Assembly: GCF_000513195.1 (NCBI RefSeq)
Contig: NZ_CBVI010000125.1
Span: 1 to 51,474, forward strand
Reading direction: 5' to 3'
DNA length: 51,474 nt
From: Bacteroides timonensis
GTDB lineage: Bacteria; Bacteroidota; Bacteroidia; Bacteroidales; Bacteroidaceae
Below are positions 44,080 through 51,474 of the stretch, one piece after another. A program made the translations under genes and the position numbers. The notes beneath the pieces are model-generated. The model saw only the letters and a list, made by a program, of their open reading frames with translations. It was not told the origin of the DNA and searched no databases. Position 1 is the stretch's first letter, and every line of letters starts with the position of its first letter.

Positions 44080-45258
44080 TCACTTATAGATCTTATCTAC
44101 CACCAGTGCAATGGCTCCATCTCCCGTTACATTGCATGCAGTACCGAAGCTATCCATTGCAATGTAGAGTGCGATCATCAGTGCCTGTGCCGATTCATCG
44201 AAACCGAGCATGGATTGCAGAATACCCAGAGATGCCATGATGGCACCACCGGGAACTCCCGGGGCGGCTACCATCGTGATTCCCAGCATGAAAATGAAAC
44301 CGGCAAATAAAGGGAAATCAAAAGGTATGCCTTGCATCATCATCAGAGCAAGAGCGCATGCTACGATTTTCAGCGTGCTGCCGGATAAATGTATCGTGGC
44401 GCAAAGAGGGATAACAAACCCTGCAATATCGGGTGACACACCATTCTTCTTTGTCTGTTCCAAGGTAACAGGAATGGTGGCAGCGGATGACTGTGTACCT
44501 AAAGCCGTGAAATAAGCGGGCAGCATCCGCCCCAACAGTTTAAAGGGATTTTTGCGGACAAACAGCGCAGCGATACAATATTGAAATACCAGCAGGAAGA
44601 TGTGCAGCAGGAAGATTATGCCGATAATTTTTATAAATACCATTAAGATAGAGAATACCTGTCCCGAATGTGTCATATTAAGGAATATACCGAATATATA
44701 AATAGGAAGCAACGGCAGGATCACTGCACTGATCATACGGACAATGATATCCTGAAAATCACGTGCTGCATTCTTAAGTGTATCGTTTTTCAGTTGTGCA
44801 AGTCCCAGCCCTAAAGTGAAAGCCAGTACCAGTGCCGTCATTACATTCATGAGCGGTGGAATGGCGACTGAGAAAAACGGCAATATCCCTTGCGCTTCGC
44901 TGACCTCTTCCAGCGGGGCACCGGACTCTATCAGATGAGGAAATATAGTTACTCCTGTAAAGTAAGAGAGGAAACCGGAAAACAGGGTTGCCCCGTAAGC
45001 TATCAGTGCGGTAATCAACAGCAGTTTCCCGGCACCTTTACCGATGTCGGCAATAGCTACGGTAACCAGTCCCACAATAATCAGCGGTATGGAGAAATTC
45101 AGAAATTCGCTGAAGATACCGTTGAATGTAACGAACAGGCGTACCAATTCTCCGGGAAGAAAATTACCAAAAAGAATACCTAATGCGATGGCTATAAGGA
45201 TACGCGGCAGTAAGCCGATATGTAGTTTTTTCATAAAACTGAATTTAAGTTTCTCCAT
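44080..45258 (-). CDS. Dicarboxylate/amino acid:cation symporter
   Basis: A 392-aa protein of the DAACS family (GltP/DctA/SstT). The re-entrant loops are recognisable: ALGTQSSAATIPVTLEQ (serine-rich HP1), and AAPGVPGGAIMASLG with DSFGTACNVTGDGAIALVVD near the C-terminus. About 8 membrane helices. It takes up glutamate, aspartate, serine or C4-dicarboxylates with Na+ or H+; the asparagine-containing NVTGD segment fits a glutamate/dicarboxylate-type site. A -7 element TACTTTTG lies at 45285-45278. Confidence 0.92.
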   Translation of the reverse strand: MEKLKFSFMKKLHIGLLPRILIAIALGILFGNFLPGELVRLFVTFNGIFSEFLNFSIPLIIVGLVTVAIADIGKGAGKLLLITALIAYGATLFSGFLSYFTGVTIFPHLIESGAPLEEVSEAQGILPFFSVAIPPLMNVMTALVLAFTLGLGLAQLKNDTLKNAARDFQDIIVRMISAVILPLLPIYIFGIFLNMTHSGQVFSILMVFIKIIGIIFLLHIFLLVFQYCIAALFVRKNPFKLLGRMLPAYFTALGTQSSAATIPVTLEQTKKNGVSPDIAGFVIPLCATIHLSGSTLKIVACALALMMMQGIPFDFPLFAGFIFMLGITMVAAPGVPGGAIMASLGILQSMLGFDESAQALMIALYIAMDSFGTACNVTGDGAIALVVDKIYK

Positions 45259-45277
45259 TGAAATAGAGTTATGTTTG

Positions 45278-45285
45278 CAAAAGTA
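45278..45285 (-). promoter_or_regulatory. -7 element TACTTTTG for the symporter
   Basis: TACTTTTG on the minus strand lies 20 bases before the start codon at 45258. A -33 element at the right distance is not clear. Confidence 0.5.
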
Positions 45286-45327
45286 CGATTTTTATTCGAA
45301 ATTCATACGAACAAATGCCCTTGACAT

Positions 45328-45352
45328 ATTGTTTCCATTTCAATGAAACAAT
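45328..45352. repeat. Short inverted repeat in the symporter-gnd intergenic region
   Basis: ATTGTTTC (45328-45335) and GAAACAAT (45345-45352) form an 8-bp palindrome with a 9-bp spacer just before the gnd start. It lies between divergent genes and could be an operator. Confidence 0.45.
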
Positions 45353-45360
45353 AACAAAAA

Positions 45361-46847
45361 ATGCAAGTTATGACAGAAAAAGGACAAAAGACAGATATCG
45401 GCTTAATCGGACTTGCCGTGATGGGGGAGAATTTAGCTTTGAATATGGCGGACAAGGGATGGCATGTGTCCGTGTTTAACCGTACTGTTCCGGGAGTGGA
45501 AGAAGGTGTGGTAGAACGCTTTATCAACGGTCGTGCCAAAGGGAAAAGTATTGAAGGATACACTGAAATTCCTGACTTTGTAGAGTCCATTTCCACCCCG
45601 CGCAAAATCATGATGATGGTGCGTGCCGGCAGTGCCGTAGATGAACTGATGGAACAACTCTTTCCGCATCTTTCCCCGGGAGATATCTTGATAGATGGAG
45701 GCAACTCAAACTATGAAGATACCAACCGCCGTGTGGCATTGGCCGAATCGAAAGGTTTCCGCTTTGTCGGTGCCGGTGTTTCGGGCGGTGAAGAGGGAGC
45801 GTTGAACGGTGCTTCTATTATGCCGGGCGGTTCCGTTACTGCCTGGGATGAAGTAAAGCCCATTCTGCAAAGTATTGCTGCACGTGCTGCCGATGGTACT
45901 CCTTGCTGTGACTGGATTGGTCCGGCCGGCTCGGGACATTTCGTTAAAATGATACATAATGGTATCGAATACGGTGATATGCAGTTGATTGCCGAAGCCT
46001 ACTGGGTGATGAAGAATCTTCTGCAACTGAATAATGAAGACATGGCTTCCGTCTTTGCCCACTGGAATGAGGGTAAGTTGCGTAGCTATCTGATAGAAAT
46101 TACAGCCAATATTCTTCGGCATAAGGATAAGGCGGGCGGTTACCTGATTGACAAGATACTGGACACTGCCGGACAGAAAGGTACCGGCAAATGGTCCGTT
46201 ATCAATGCAATGGAATTGGGTATGCCCCTGGGACTGATTGCAACGGCTGTTTTTGAGCGTAGTCTTTCAGCGCAGAAAAATCTGCGTGAGGCAGCTTCAA
46301 AAAAATCATTTGCCAGCGCTCACAAGTGGTCTATAATAAGCCGGAACTGGTGAAAGATATTTATTCCGCTTTGTATGCTTCTAAACTGGTATCTTATGCA
46401 CAAGGTTTCGCCGTGTTGCAAAAGGCGTCCGAATCTTTCGGCTGGGATCTCGATCTGGCATCCATTGCCCGTATGTGGCGCGGAGGCTGCATCATCCGCA
46501 GTATATTCCTGAATGATATAGCTGCTGCTTTTGAAGCACAGCAGAAGCCGAAGCATTTGCTGCTCGCTCCTTATTTCCGGGAAGAAATCAAAGAGTTGCT
46601 CTCCGGCTGGAAACACCTCGTAGCCCATGCGATGAAAGAGGAACTGCCTGTTCCGGCTTTCTCTTCCGCATTGAACTATTTCTATTCGCTGGTATCTGCG
46701 AAGCTCCCTGCTAATATGATTCAGGCTCAGCGTGACTATTTCGGCGCACATACCTTTGAGCGTACCGATGAACTCCGCGGACAGTTCTTCCATGAAAACT
46801 GGACCGGACATGGCGGAGATACAAAATCAGGTACCTATAATGTATAA
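45361..46847 (+). pseudogene. gnd: 6-phosphogluconate dehydrogenase, frameshifted in an A-tract
   Basis: Oxidises 6-phosphogluconate to ribulose 5-phosphate with CO2 release. Two frames, 45361-46353 and onward to 46847, form one protein of normal length (about 495 aa): GLAVMGENLALN, MIHNGIEYGDMQ and, in the second frame, ALYASKLVSYAQGF and YFGAHTFERTD. Adding one A to the A7 run at 46299-46305 joins them smoothly (AASKK-IICQRSQVVYNKPEL). Because gnd is a housekeeping enzyme in an intact gnd-zwf-pgl operon, a sequencing error is more likely than a true lesion. An alternative ATG is at 45370. Confidence 0.88.
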
Positions 46848-46875
46848 AATGAAGCCCTGGCAATAAAATTATAAA

Positions 46876-46919
46876 GCAAGAGCTAATGAATTTATTACAA
46901 GGGCCAATTTGCAGAAGCT
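46876..46919 (+). repeat. Intergenic repeat related to 27024-27067
   Basis: Over 44 bases this stretch matches 27024-27067 at 34 positions, including ATGAATTTATT and CAGAAGC. Both copies lie just downstream of a coding region. It fills half of the 93-bp gnd-zwf gap and may be a member of a dispersed family. Confidence 0.55.
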
Positions 46920-46940
46920 AATCAAAAAAAACAAGATTCT

Positions 46941-48428
46941 ATGAGTAAATTTGTAATGATCATATTCGGCGCTTCGGGCGACTTGACGAAACGCAAACTG
47001 ATGCCGGCACTCTACTCGCTCTACAAGGATAATCGTTTGCCCGAAGGATTTGCCATTCTCGGTATCGGCCGTACCGACTACGCGGATGAAACTTATCGCG
47101 ACTATATCCTGAACGAGCTGGAACATTTTGTCACACCGGCCGAAGTGGGAATGAAAGAGTTCTGCACTCATTTGCACTACCTTAGTATGGACCCTGCCAT
47201 AGAAGAAGGTTACGGAACCCTGGACAGCCGTTTGCAGGAAATCACCGGTGAAAAGAAACCAGACAATTTACTGTTCTATCTCGCTACGCCTCCCTCACTT
47301 TATGGCGTCATCCCTCTACATCTGAAAACAGCCGGATTGAATCGTAAACATACCCGCATCATCATCGAAAAGCCTTTCGGCTACGACCTGAAGTCGGCAC
47401 AAGAATTAAACCATATCTATGCTTCCGTTTTCGAAGAGTCTCAGATCTATCGCATCGACCACTTCCTTGGTAAGGAGACGGCACAAAATATCCTTGCTTT
47501 CCGTTTTGCCAATGGCATCTTTGAACCGTTGTGGAATCGTAATTACATCGATTATGTAGAGGTTACCGCTGTCGAGAATCTCGGTATCGAACAGCGTGGC
47601 GGCTTCTATGACGGTACAGGCGCTTTGCGCGACATGGTACAGAACCACCTTATCCAACTGGTGGCCCTCACTGCCATGGAGCCTCCCGCTGTCTTCACCG
47701 CCGATAATTTCCGTAACGAAGTGGTAAAAGTCTACGAGTCATTGAAACCTCTGACGGATGAAGATTTGAATGAACATATAGTCCGCGGACAATATACCGC
47801 TTCCGGTTCTAAAAAGGGCTACCGTGAAGAGAAGAACGTCCCCGCCGACTCGCGCACTGAAACTTACATCGCCATGAAGATCGGTATTGATAACTGGCGT
47901 TGGAGCGGTGTACCTTTCTACATCCGCACAGGAAAGCAGATGCCTACCAAGGTGACGGAAATCGTAGTGCACTTCCGTGAAACGCCCCATCAGATGTTTC
48001 ATTGCCATGGCGGACATTGTCCGCGGGCTAACAAACTAATCCTCCGCCTGCAACCCAACGAGGGTATTGTGCTGAAGTTCGGCATGAAAGTTCCCGGACC
48101 GGGATTCGATGTGAAGCAAGTGATGATGGACTTCAGTTACGACCAACTGGGCGGACACGCCACGGGCGATGCTTATGCCCGCCTGATTGAAGACTGCATT
48201 CAGGGCGACCCGACACTTTTTACCCGCAGTGATGCTGTCGAAGCCTCCTGGCGTTTCTTTGATCCTGTGCTGCGCTATTGGAATGAATATCCTGACGCGC
48301 CTCTCTACGGTTATCCTGTCGGAACCTGGGGCCCACTGGAAAGTGAAGCTATGATGCACGAACATGGTGCCGACTGGACCAATCCGTGTAAGAACCTTAC
48401 GAACACTGATCAATATTGTGAGTTATGA
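46941..48428 (+). CDS. zwf: Glucose-6-phosphate 1-dehydrogenase
   Basis: A 495-aa enzyme catalysing the first oxidative step of the pentose phosphate pathway. It has the coenzyme motif IFGASGDLTKRKLMPALY at the start, IIEKPFGYDL and the active-site segment RIDHFLGKE. Its stop overlaps the pgl start (ATGA, 48425-48428). Confidence 0.97.
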   Translation: MSKFVMIIFGASGDLTKRKLMPALYSLYKDNRLPEGFAILGIGRTDYADETYRDYILNELEHFVTPAEVGMKEFCTHLHYLSMDPAIEEGYGTLDSRLQEITGEKKPDNLLFYLATPPSLYGVIPLHLKTAGLNRKHTRIIIEKPFGYDLKSAQELNHIYASVFEESQIYRIDHFLGKETAQNILAFRFANGIFEPLWNRNYIDYVEVTAVENLGIEQRGGFYDGTGALRDMVQNHLIQLVALTAMEPPAVFTADNFRNEVVKVYESLKPLTDEDLNEHIVRGQYTASGSKKGYREEKNVPADSRTETYIAMKIGIDNWRWSGVPFYIRTGKQMPTKVTEIVVHFRETPHQMFHCHGGHCPRANKLILRLQPNEGIVLKFGMKVPGPGFDVKQVMMDFSYDQLGGHATGDAYARLIEDCIQGDPTLFTRSDAVEASWRFFDPVLRYWNEYPDAPLYGYPVGTWGPLESEAMMHEHGADWTNPCKNLTNTDQYCEL

Positions 48429-49150
48429 AAACTTATATCTATAGTACAGCTGCTGAAACGGCACGAGCTCTCATCAAGCACCTTATTAGTTTGATGGAGG
48501 AAGAGCCGCAGAAGATTTTTCACATAGCATTCAGTGGAGGCAGCACGCCCTCGCTTATGTTCGATTTGTGGGCGGAAGAATTCAAGGATGCCACTCCGTG
48601 GAGCCGTATGCGTATTTATTGGGTGGATGAACGGTGTGTACCTGCCGAAGACTCGGAGAGTAACTATGGCAATATGCGTCGGCTGTTGCTGGATGAAGTG
48701 GGAATGCCTGAGGAATATATTTTTCCTATTGACGGCAGCAACGATCCCGATGATGAAGCGAATAGCTATTCTCGCATAGTGCGTTGCAATGCGCCACTCT
48801 GGCATGGCTTTCCGGCTCTTGATATTGTTCTGCTGGGGGCGGGAGAAGACGGGCATACCTCGTCCATTTTCCCCGGTCAGGAGTATTTGCTTTCATCTTT
48901 CCATCCTTATGAGGTAAGCGTTAATCCCTACAATGGGCAGAAGCGCATAGCCATGACCGGCTGTTTGCTTTTTAATGCCAAGCAGCTGATTTTCTTTGTG
49001 ACAGGCAGAAACAAGTCCAACGTTGTACGCGATATTCTGGATTCGGGTGATACCGGTCCGGCTGCCTATGTGGCGCACCATGCCTGGAATGTGGAAGTGT
49101 TTATGGATGAGCTGGCGAAACCCCAACCCATCCATGAGAGTGATTTATAA
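48425..49150 (+). CDS. pgl: 6-phosphogluconolactonase
   Basis: A 241-aa enzyme of the DevB/NagB-like type hydrolysing 6-phosphogluconolactone. Motifs are HIAFSGGSTPSLMFDLW, YWVDERCVPAEDSESNYG and LLGAGEDGHTSSIFPG. It completes the gnd-zwf-pgl operon through a 4-base overlap with zwf. Confidence 0.95.
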   Translation: MKTYIYSTAAETARALIKHLISLMEEEPQKIFHIAFSGGSTPSLMFDLWAEEFKDATPWSRMRIYWVDERCVPAEDSESNYGNMRRLLLDEVGMPEEYIFPIDGSNDPDDEANSYSRIVRCNAPLWHGFPALDIVLLGAGEDGHTSSIFPGQEYLLSSFHPYEVSVNPYNGQKRIAMTGCLLFNAKQLIFFVTGRNKSNVVRDILDSGDTGPAAYVAHHAWNVEVFMDELAKPQPIHESDL

Positions 49151-49170
49151 AAAAAGAGAGTGATTTATCA

Positions 49171-50214
49171 TCAATTGGACGTTCCGCTTTCCAGAATGCT
49201 GACGATGGAGAACAGCGTGAAACAGATGCCGCCTAATCCTGCCAATACGCGTGCGGGAACAAAGTAGACATCATTCAGCGTTGTCATTTCAAACAGAAAA
49301 GCAGAGAGGAAAAGACAAGTAAGCGCGGTGAGCACCGGAATGAGCGGAATCCGGTTCGCCAGCTTAAAGACGTTCCGCCAAATAACAGCCAGCAGAATTA
49401 CTTTGCTGGATATACTGTAACAAACTAAACCCAGACCTATCATAATGTATCCGGTGGAAGATTTGCCCGGGTCGGCATTCGTCAGCACCCAAAGTCCCCA
49501 CAGGATACTCAGTGTGCCCATCACCAATACGAGGGCGGGCCACCATTTCCGTTCGGCACCACTATAAGAGTTACGTATCTGCCGGACAATGGTAGCAACC
49601 AGTGCAACCAGGCTCGTACAGATACATGCCAGTCCGGCCATTACGTGTCCGGCCACATAGTAAGCCGTGTGAATATCACTTTGTCCCAATAACCAGAATG
49701 CCCAAACCCATGTGATGACGGCGAACACAACAGCCAGAATGATGAGTATGTCCGCCTGTGCCGAAGAGAATGACTTGGCAGGTACGGTATGGTCAGTCTT
49801 TTTGGAATTTTGCGTGATGAAGGTGAAGCGGGTGGAAGAGGTGGCGGTAGTGGCTACACATGCAGTGATGAAAGCTACTCCGCAGATGACATGTCCCGCA
49901 ACGAAATGGGCCACCGTACTGCCGTCATTAATGTATGTCATTCCACCGATGAAACACACCACGGCAGCCAGATAGCCGATGATGGGCAGGGCATATTTTG
50001 CCGCCGTACTATACGTGTGGATAATCTGCCGGATGATGGTACCTGCCGTAGCGAACAGCGCGATACATATCATTCCTAAAGAGAAGACCACGGGTCCCGC
50101 AACGAATCGGTTCGTGTCCGTCCCCATGTCGAGCACAAAGGCTCCGTAGCCGAAACAAAAAAGGGCCATCAGCAATGGGATAGCCCTGAAAAGGATACTA
50201 ATACCGTAATTCAT
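49171..50214 (-). CDS. Polytopic membrane protein, DUF2776-like
   Basis: A 347-aa protein with about ten membrane helices in paired units. Similar short segments recur (RFVAGPVVFSLGMICIALFA, HFVAGHVICGVAFITACVA, YYVAGHVMAGLACICTSLVA, YFVPARVLAGLGGICFTLFS), so it is an internal four- or fivefold repeat of two-helix units. I believe it fits DUF2776, a family of unknown function, but the name is uncertain. The gene ends 20 bases from the stop of the convergent pgl. Confidence 0.75.
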   Translation of the reverse strand: MNYGISILFRAIPLLMALFCFGYGAFVLDMGTDTNRFVAGPVVFSLGMICIALFATAGTIIRQIIHTYSTAAKYALPIIGYLAAVVCFIGGMTYINDGSTVAHFVAGHVICGVAFITACVATTATSSTRFTFITQNSKKTDHTVPAKSFSSAQADILIILAVVFAVITWVWAFWLLGQSDIHTAYYVAGHVMAGLACICTSLVALVATIVRQIRNSYSGAERKWWPALVLVMGTLSILWGLWVLTNADPGKSSTGYIMIGLGLVCYSISSKVILLAVIWRNVFKLANRIPLIPVLTALTCLFLSAFLFEMTTLNDVYFVPARVLAGLGGICFTLFSIVSILESGTSN

Positions 50215-50782
50215 AACTGTTATCGTTTTTAAGTTTCCCCTTCCAACAGTATTCCTTACGGTTTGTTTTCGGTTTTAATATTTGTTCACCACAGATTTAT
50301 TTCTCAACGATGGCATTCATCATTTTGACAATTTGTATTTTTAGTTGACTGAGAATGTACTATTTCTGTCCGGAGGTCAATAGGATTGGAAGCGTGCAAA
50401 CGAAAATGAATAAACGTCAGATAGTTAATGCGGTATCAAAATACTTACATTTATTCTGGATGAAATAAACGCACTAATAAGTGAGAAATATAATATCAAT
50501 AAGTCAAATTCCGATATGTAGTAACCCTTTTGTTGGTATGTAGTAACCTTTTTGCCCATATGTAGTAACCATATCAGTCATAAGTAGTAACCCTTTTCTG
50601 CATAAAAAGCAGTTAAAACTGCAAGTATATACTGAAATAGCGCATTGTTATAATCATTTTATTCATAGAATATGCTGGAATGTAAATATGTGAAATATAG
50701 CATGTCACTAAACATATTGAAATGCTACCATGATGAGTGTATATTAACTGTTTTGCTGTTATTATGATGTTTTGCTTTCTAC
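50215..50782. other. Intergenic region with iterons before the group II intron
   Basis: Apart from the iterons at 50515-50592 I see no gene or RNA here. The stretch is AT-rich, and no consensus promoter is evident on either strand. Confidence 0.5.
50515..50592 (+). repeat. Four 22-bp-spaced iterons with core TATGTAGTAACC
   Basis: The core TATGTAGTAACC occurs at 50515-50526, 50537-50548 and 50559-50570, and as TAAGTAGTAACC at 50581-50592. The starts are exactly 22 bp apart, so every copy faces the same side of the helix. Most copies are followed by CTTTT. Such arrays are typical of iterons of replication origins or of cooperative regulator sites. No replication gene is next to it in the window. 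Confidence 0.85.
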
Positions 50783-51474
50783 GTGTGCCGTGAGCACGCA
50801 GCCTTTGTACGTTTGCGTGCTTAACTGCAAAAGAGATGGAGGTAGGCCCTCCGCTATCTGCTTGCAGGAGCTGGTAGCAAACCGGAGTATGCTGCTTTAA
50901 TCAAGAGTTAAGGTAGTGAGCGATACTTTTAAAAGGCGGTCTTAACCGTCAGGTATCCTTTCGGGAGAAGAATGTAATGTGAACCATTGTAAGCATCGTT
51001 AGCGAGTAAATTGATGTCAAAACCGTGGAGTTTAGAAATCTATGGGATAAGTTAGGAGGAAACCTGTTTACTGTCCTATCGGCATCCGGTGTAAAAGATG
51101 GCTTGACCCGTCAGGAGGCTCTTTTGTGGAACACGGGAACCTGTCATGGAATGTTAAGGGAGCGTTTCAAGAGGAATCGAACCTCAAGAAACTGAGTACC
51201 GAAGTCTGTGTCAGGGGCGGATTACCCCGTAGTAGTTTAGAAGTGTCTGTAATGGGCATGGAGCGAAGGGGGTAACTTATTCAACAAATTAGTAATTGTA
51301 CAACTAAAGTTATTGTTTAGGATGATTCAAGAACGAAATGTAAAACCTTATTCAATTTCCCGTCATTTAATTATGTCGGCTTGGGAAAAGGTTCGTAGCA
51401 ACCGTGGCAGTGCTGGTATTGACCGTATCGGTATAGAGGAGTTTGAGAGTAATCTCAAGCCCCGTCTTTACAAA
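50783..51474 (+). mobile_element. Group II intron, 5' part (runs off the window)
   Basis: A GTGTG 5' end at 50783 is followed by a long non-coding, structured leader of about 540 bases and then the N-terminus of a group II intron maturase. The leader shows the mixed, GC-rich helical character of domain I (for example CTGTCATGGAATG, GGGCGGATTACCCC). The exact 5' boundary is inferred from GTGTG and is not confirmed. Domains V and VI and the 3' end lie beyond the window. Confidence 0.78.
51322..51474 (+). CDS. ltrA: Group II intron reverse transcriptase/maturase, partial
   Basis: The open frame from the ATG at 51322 runs to the window edge (51 codons) and reads MIQERNVKPYSISRHL then AWEKVRSNRGSAGIDRIGIE, the conserved RT0 region of group II intron-encoded proteins. 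The protein splices the intron and drives retrohoming. The rest is outside the window. Confidence 0.88.
   Translation, partial: MIQERNVKPYSISRHLIMSAWEKVRSNRGSAGIDRIGIEEFESNLKPRLYK

Noticed and set aside
46320..46811. Minus-strand frame opposite the second half of gnd
   Set aside because: The plus-strand translation is clearly the C-terminal part of 6-phosphogluconate dehydrogenase.
50515..50592. CRISPR array
   Set aside because: Only four short imperfect repeats with spacers of 10 bases; repeat and spacer lengths do not fit CRISPR and no cas genes are present.

Overview
The window looks like chromosomal DNA of a Bacteroides species. Promoters carry the Bacteroidota -33/-7 elements (TTTG, then about 19-21 bases, then TAnnTTTG). 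There are UpxY and UpxZ capsule regulators, a TonB-dependent receptor with an N-terminal carboxypeptidase-regulatory-like domain, a serine-type sulfatase, a class III fructose bisphosphatase and a GDP-fucose pathway. I cannot name the species.

Bases 1-1450 hold short repeats and then a phase-variable capsule promoter: a consensus promoter inside a perfect 14-bp inverted repeat (1013-1026 and 1206-1219), facing the capsule genes and so ON in this sequence. Bases 1451-20304 are one capsular polysaccharide operon on the + strand: upxY, upxZ, gmd, ugd, a three-gene set for an N-acetylated 6-deoxy-L-hexosamine nucleotide (4,6-dehydratase, RmlD-like reductase, 2-epimerase), a Wzx flippase, a pyruvyltransferase-family gene, glycosyltransferases, an EpsG-type Wzy, a WecG-type transferase, an acetyltransferase, a polysaccharide deacetylase, a short-chain dehydrogenase and a WecA-like initiating transferase. 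A strong intrinsic terminator at 20373-20428 ends it.

Bases 20508-28863 carry a sensor kinase with a periplasmic binding-protein-like sensor plus a secreted 5'-nucleotidase, a His-rich exported peptide plus a TonB-dependent receptor, an AraC-type regulator and a creatininase-family hydrolase. Bases 28878-32631 (minus strand) hold two lipoproteins, a remnant of a glycosyltransferase-like gene, a Crp/Fnr-family regulator and a MATE exporter. FNR-type boxes (TTGAT-N4-ATCAA) precede the MATE gene and a candidate small RNA of about 104 nt with the same geometry, and a third palindrome overlaps the regulator's own promoter. This looks like a small regulon, with an sRNA resembling the FnrS arrangement of enterobacteria.

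Bases 32835-33198 are a tRNA operon (Ser-GCT, Glu-CTC, Lys-CTT). Then come an AspT/YidE-type transporter and fbp on +; acyl-CoA ligase, sulfatase and a 16-residue-repeat exported protein on -; gmd-fcl and a dicarboxylate symporter on -; the oxidative pentose phosphate genes gnd-zwf-pgl on +; and a polytopic membrane protein on -. The last kilobase holds four iterons with an exact 22-bp period and the 5' part of a group II intron whose maturase gene runs off the window.

A caution for users: five genes (wzy, a glycosyltransferase, the kinase, the nucleotidase and gnd) are each broken by what looks like one missing base in a homopolymer of 6-8. The shared direction and the housekeeping nature of gnd suggest under-called homopolymers in the assembly more than five real mutations.
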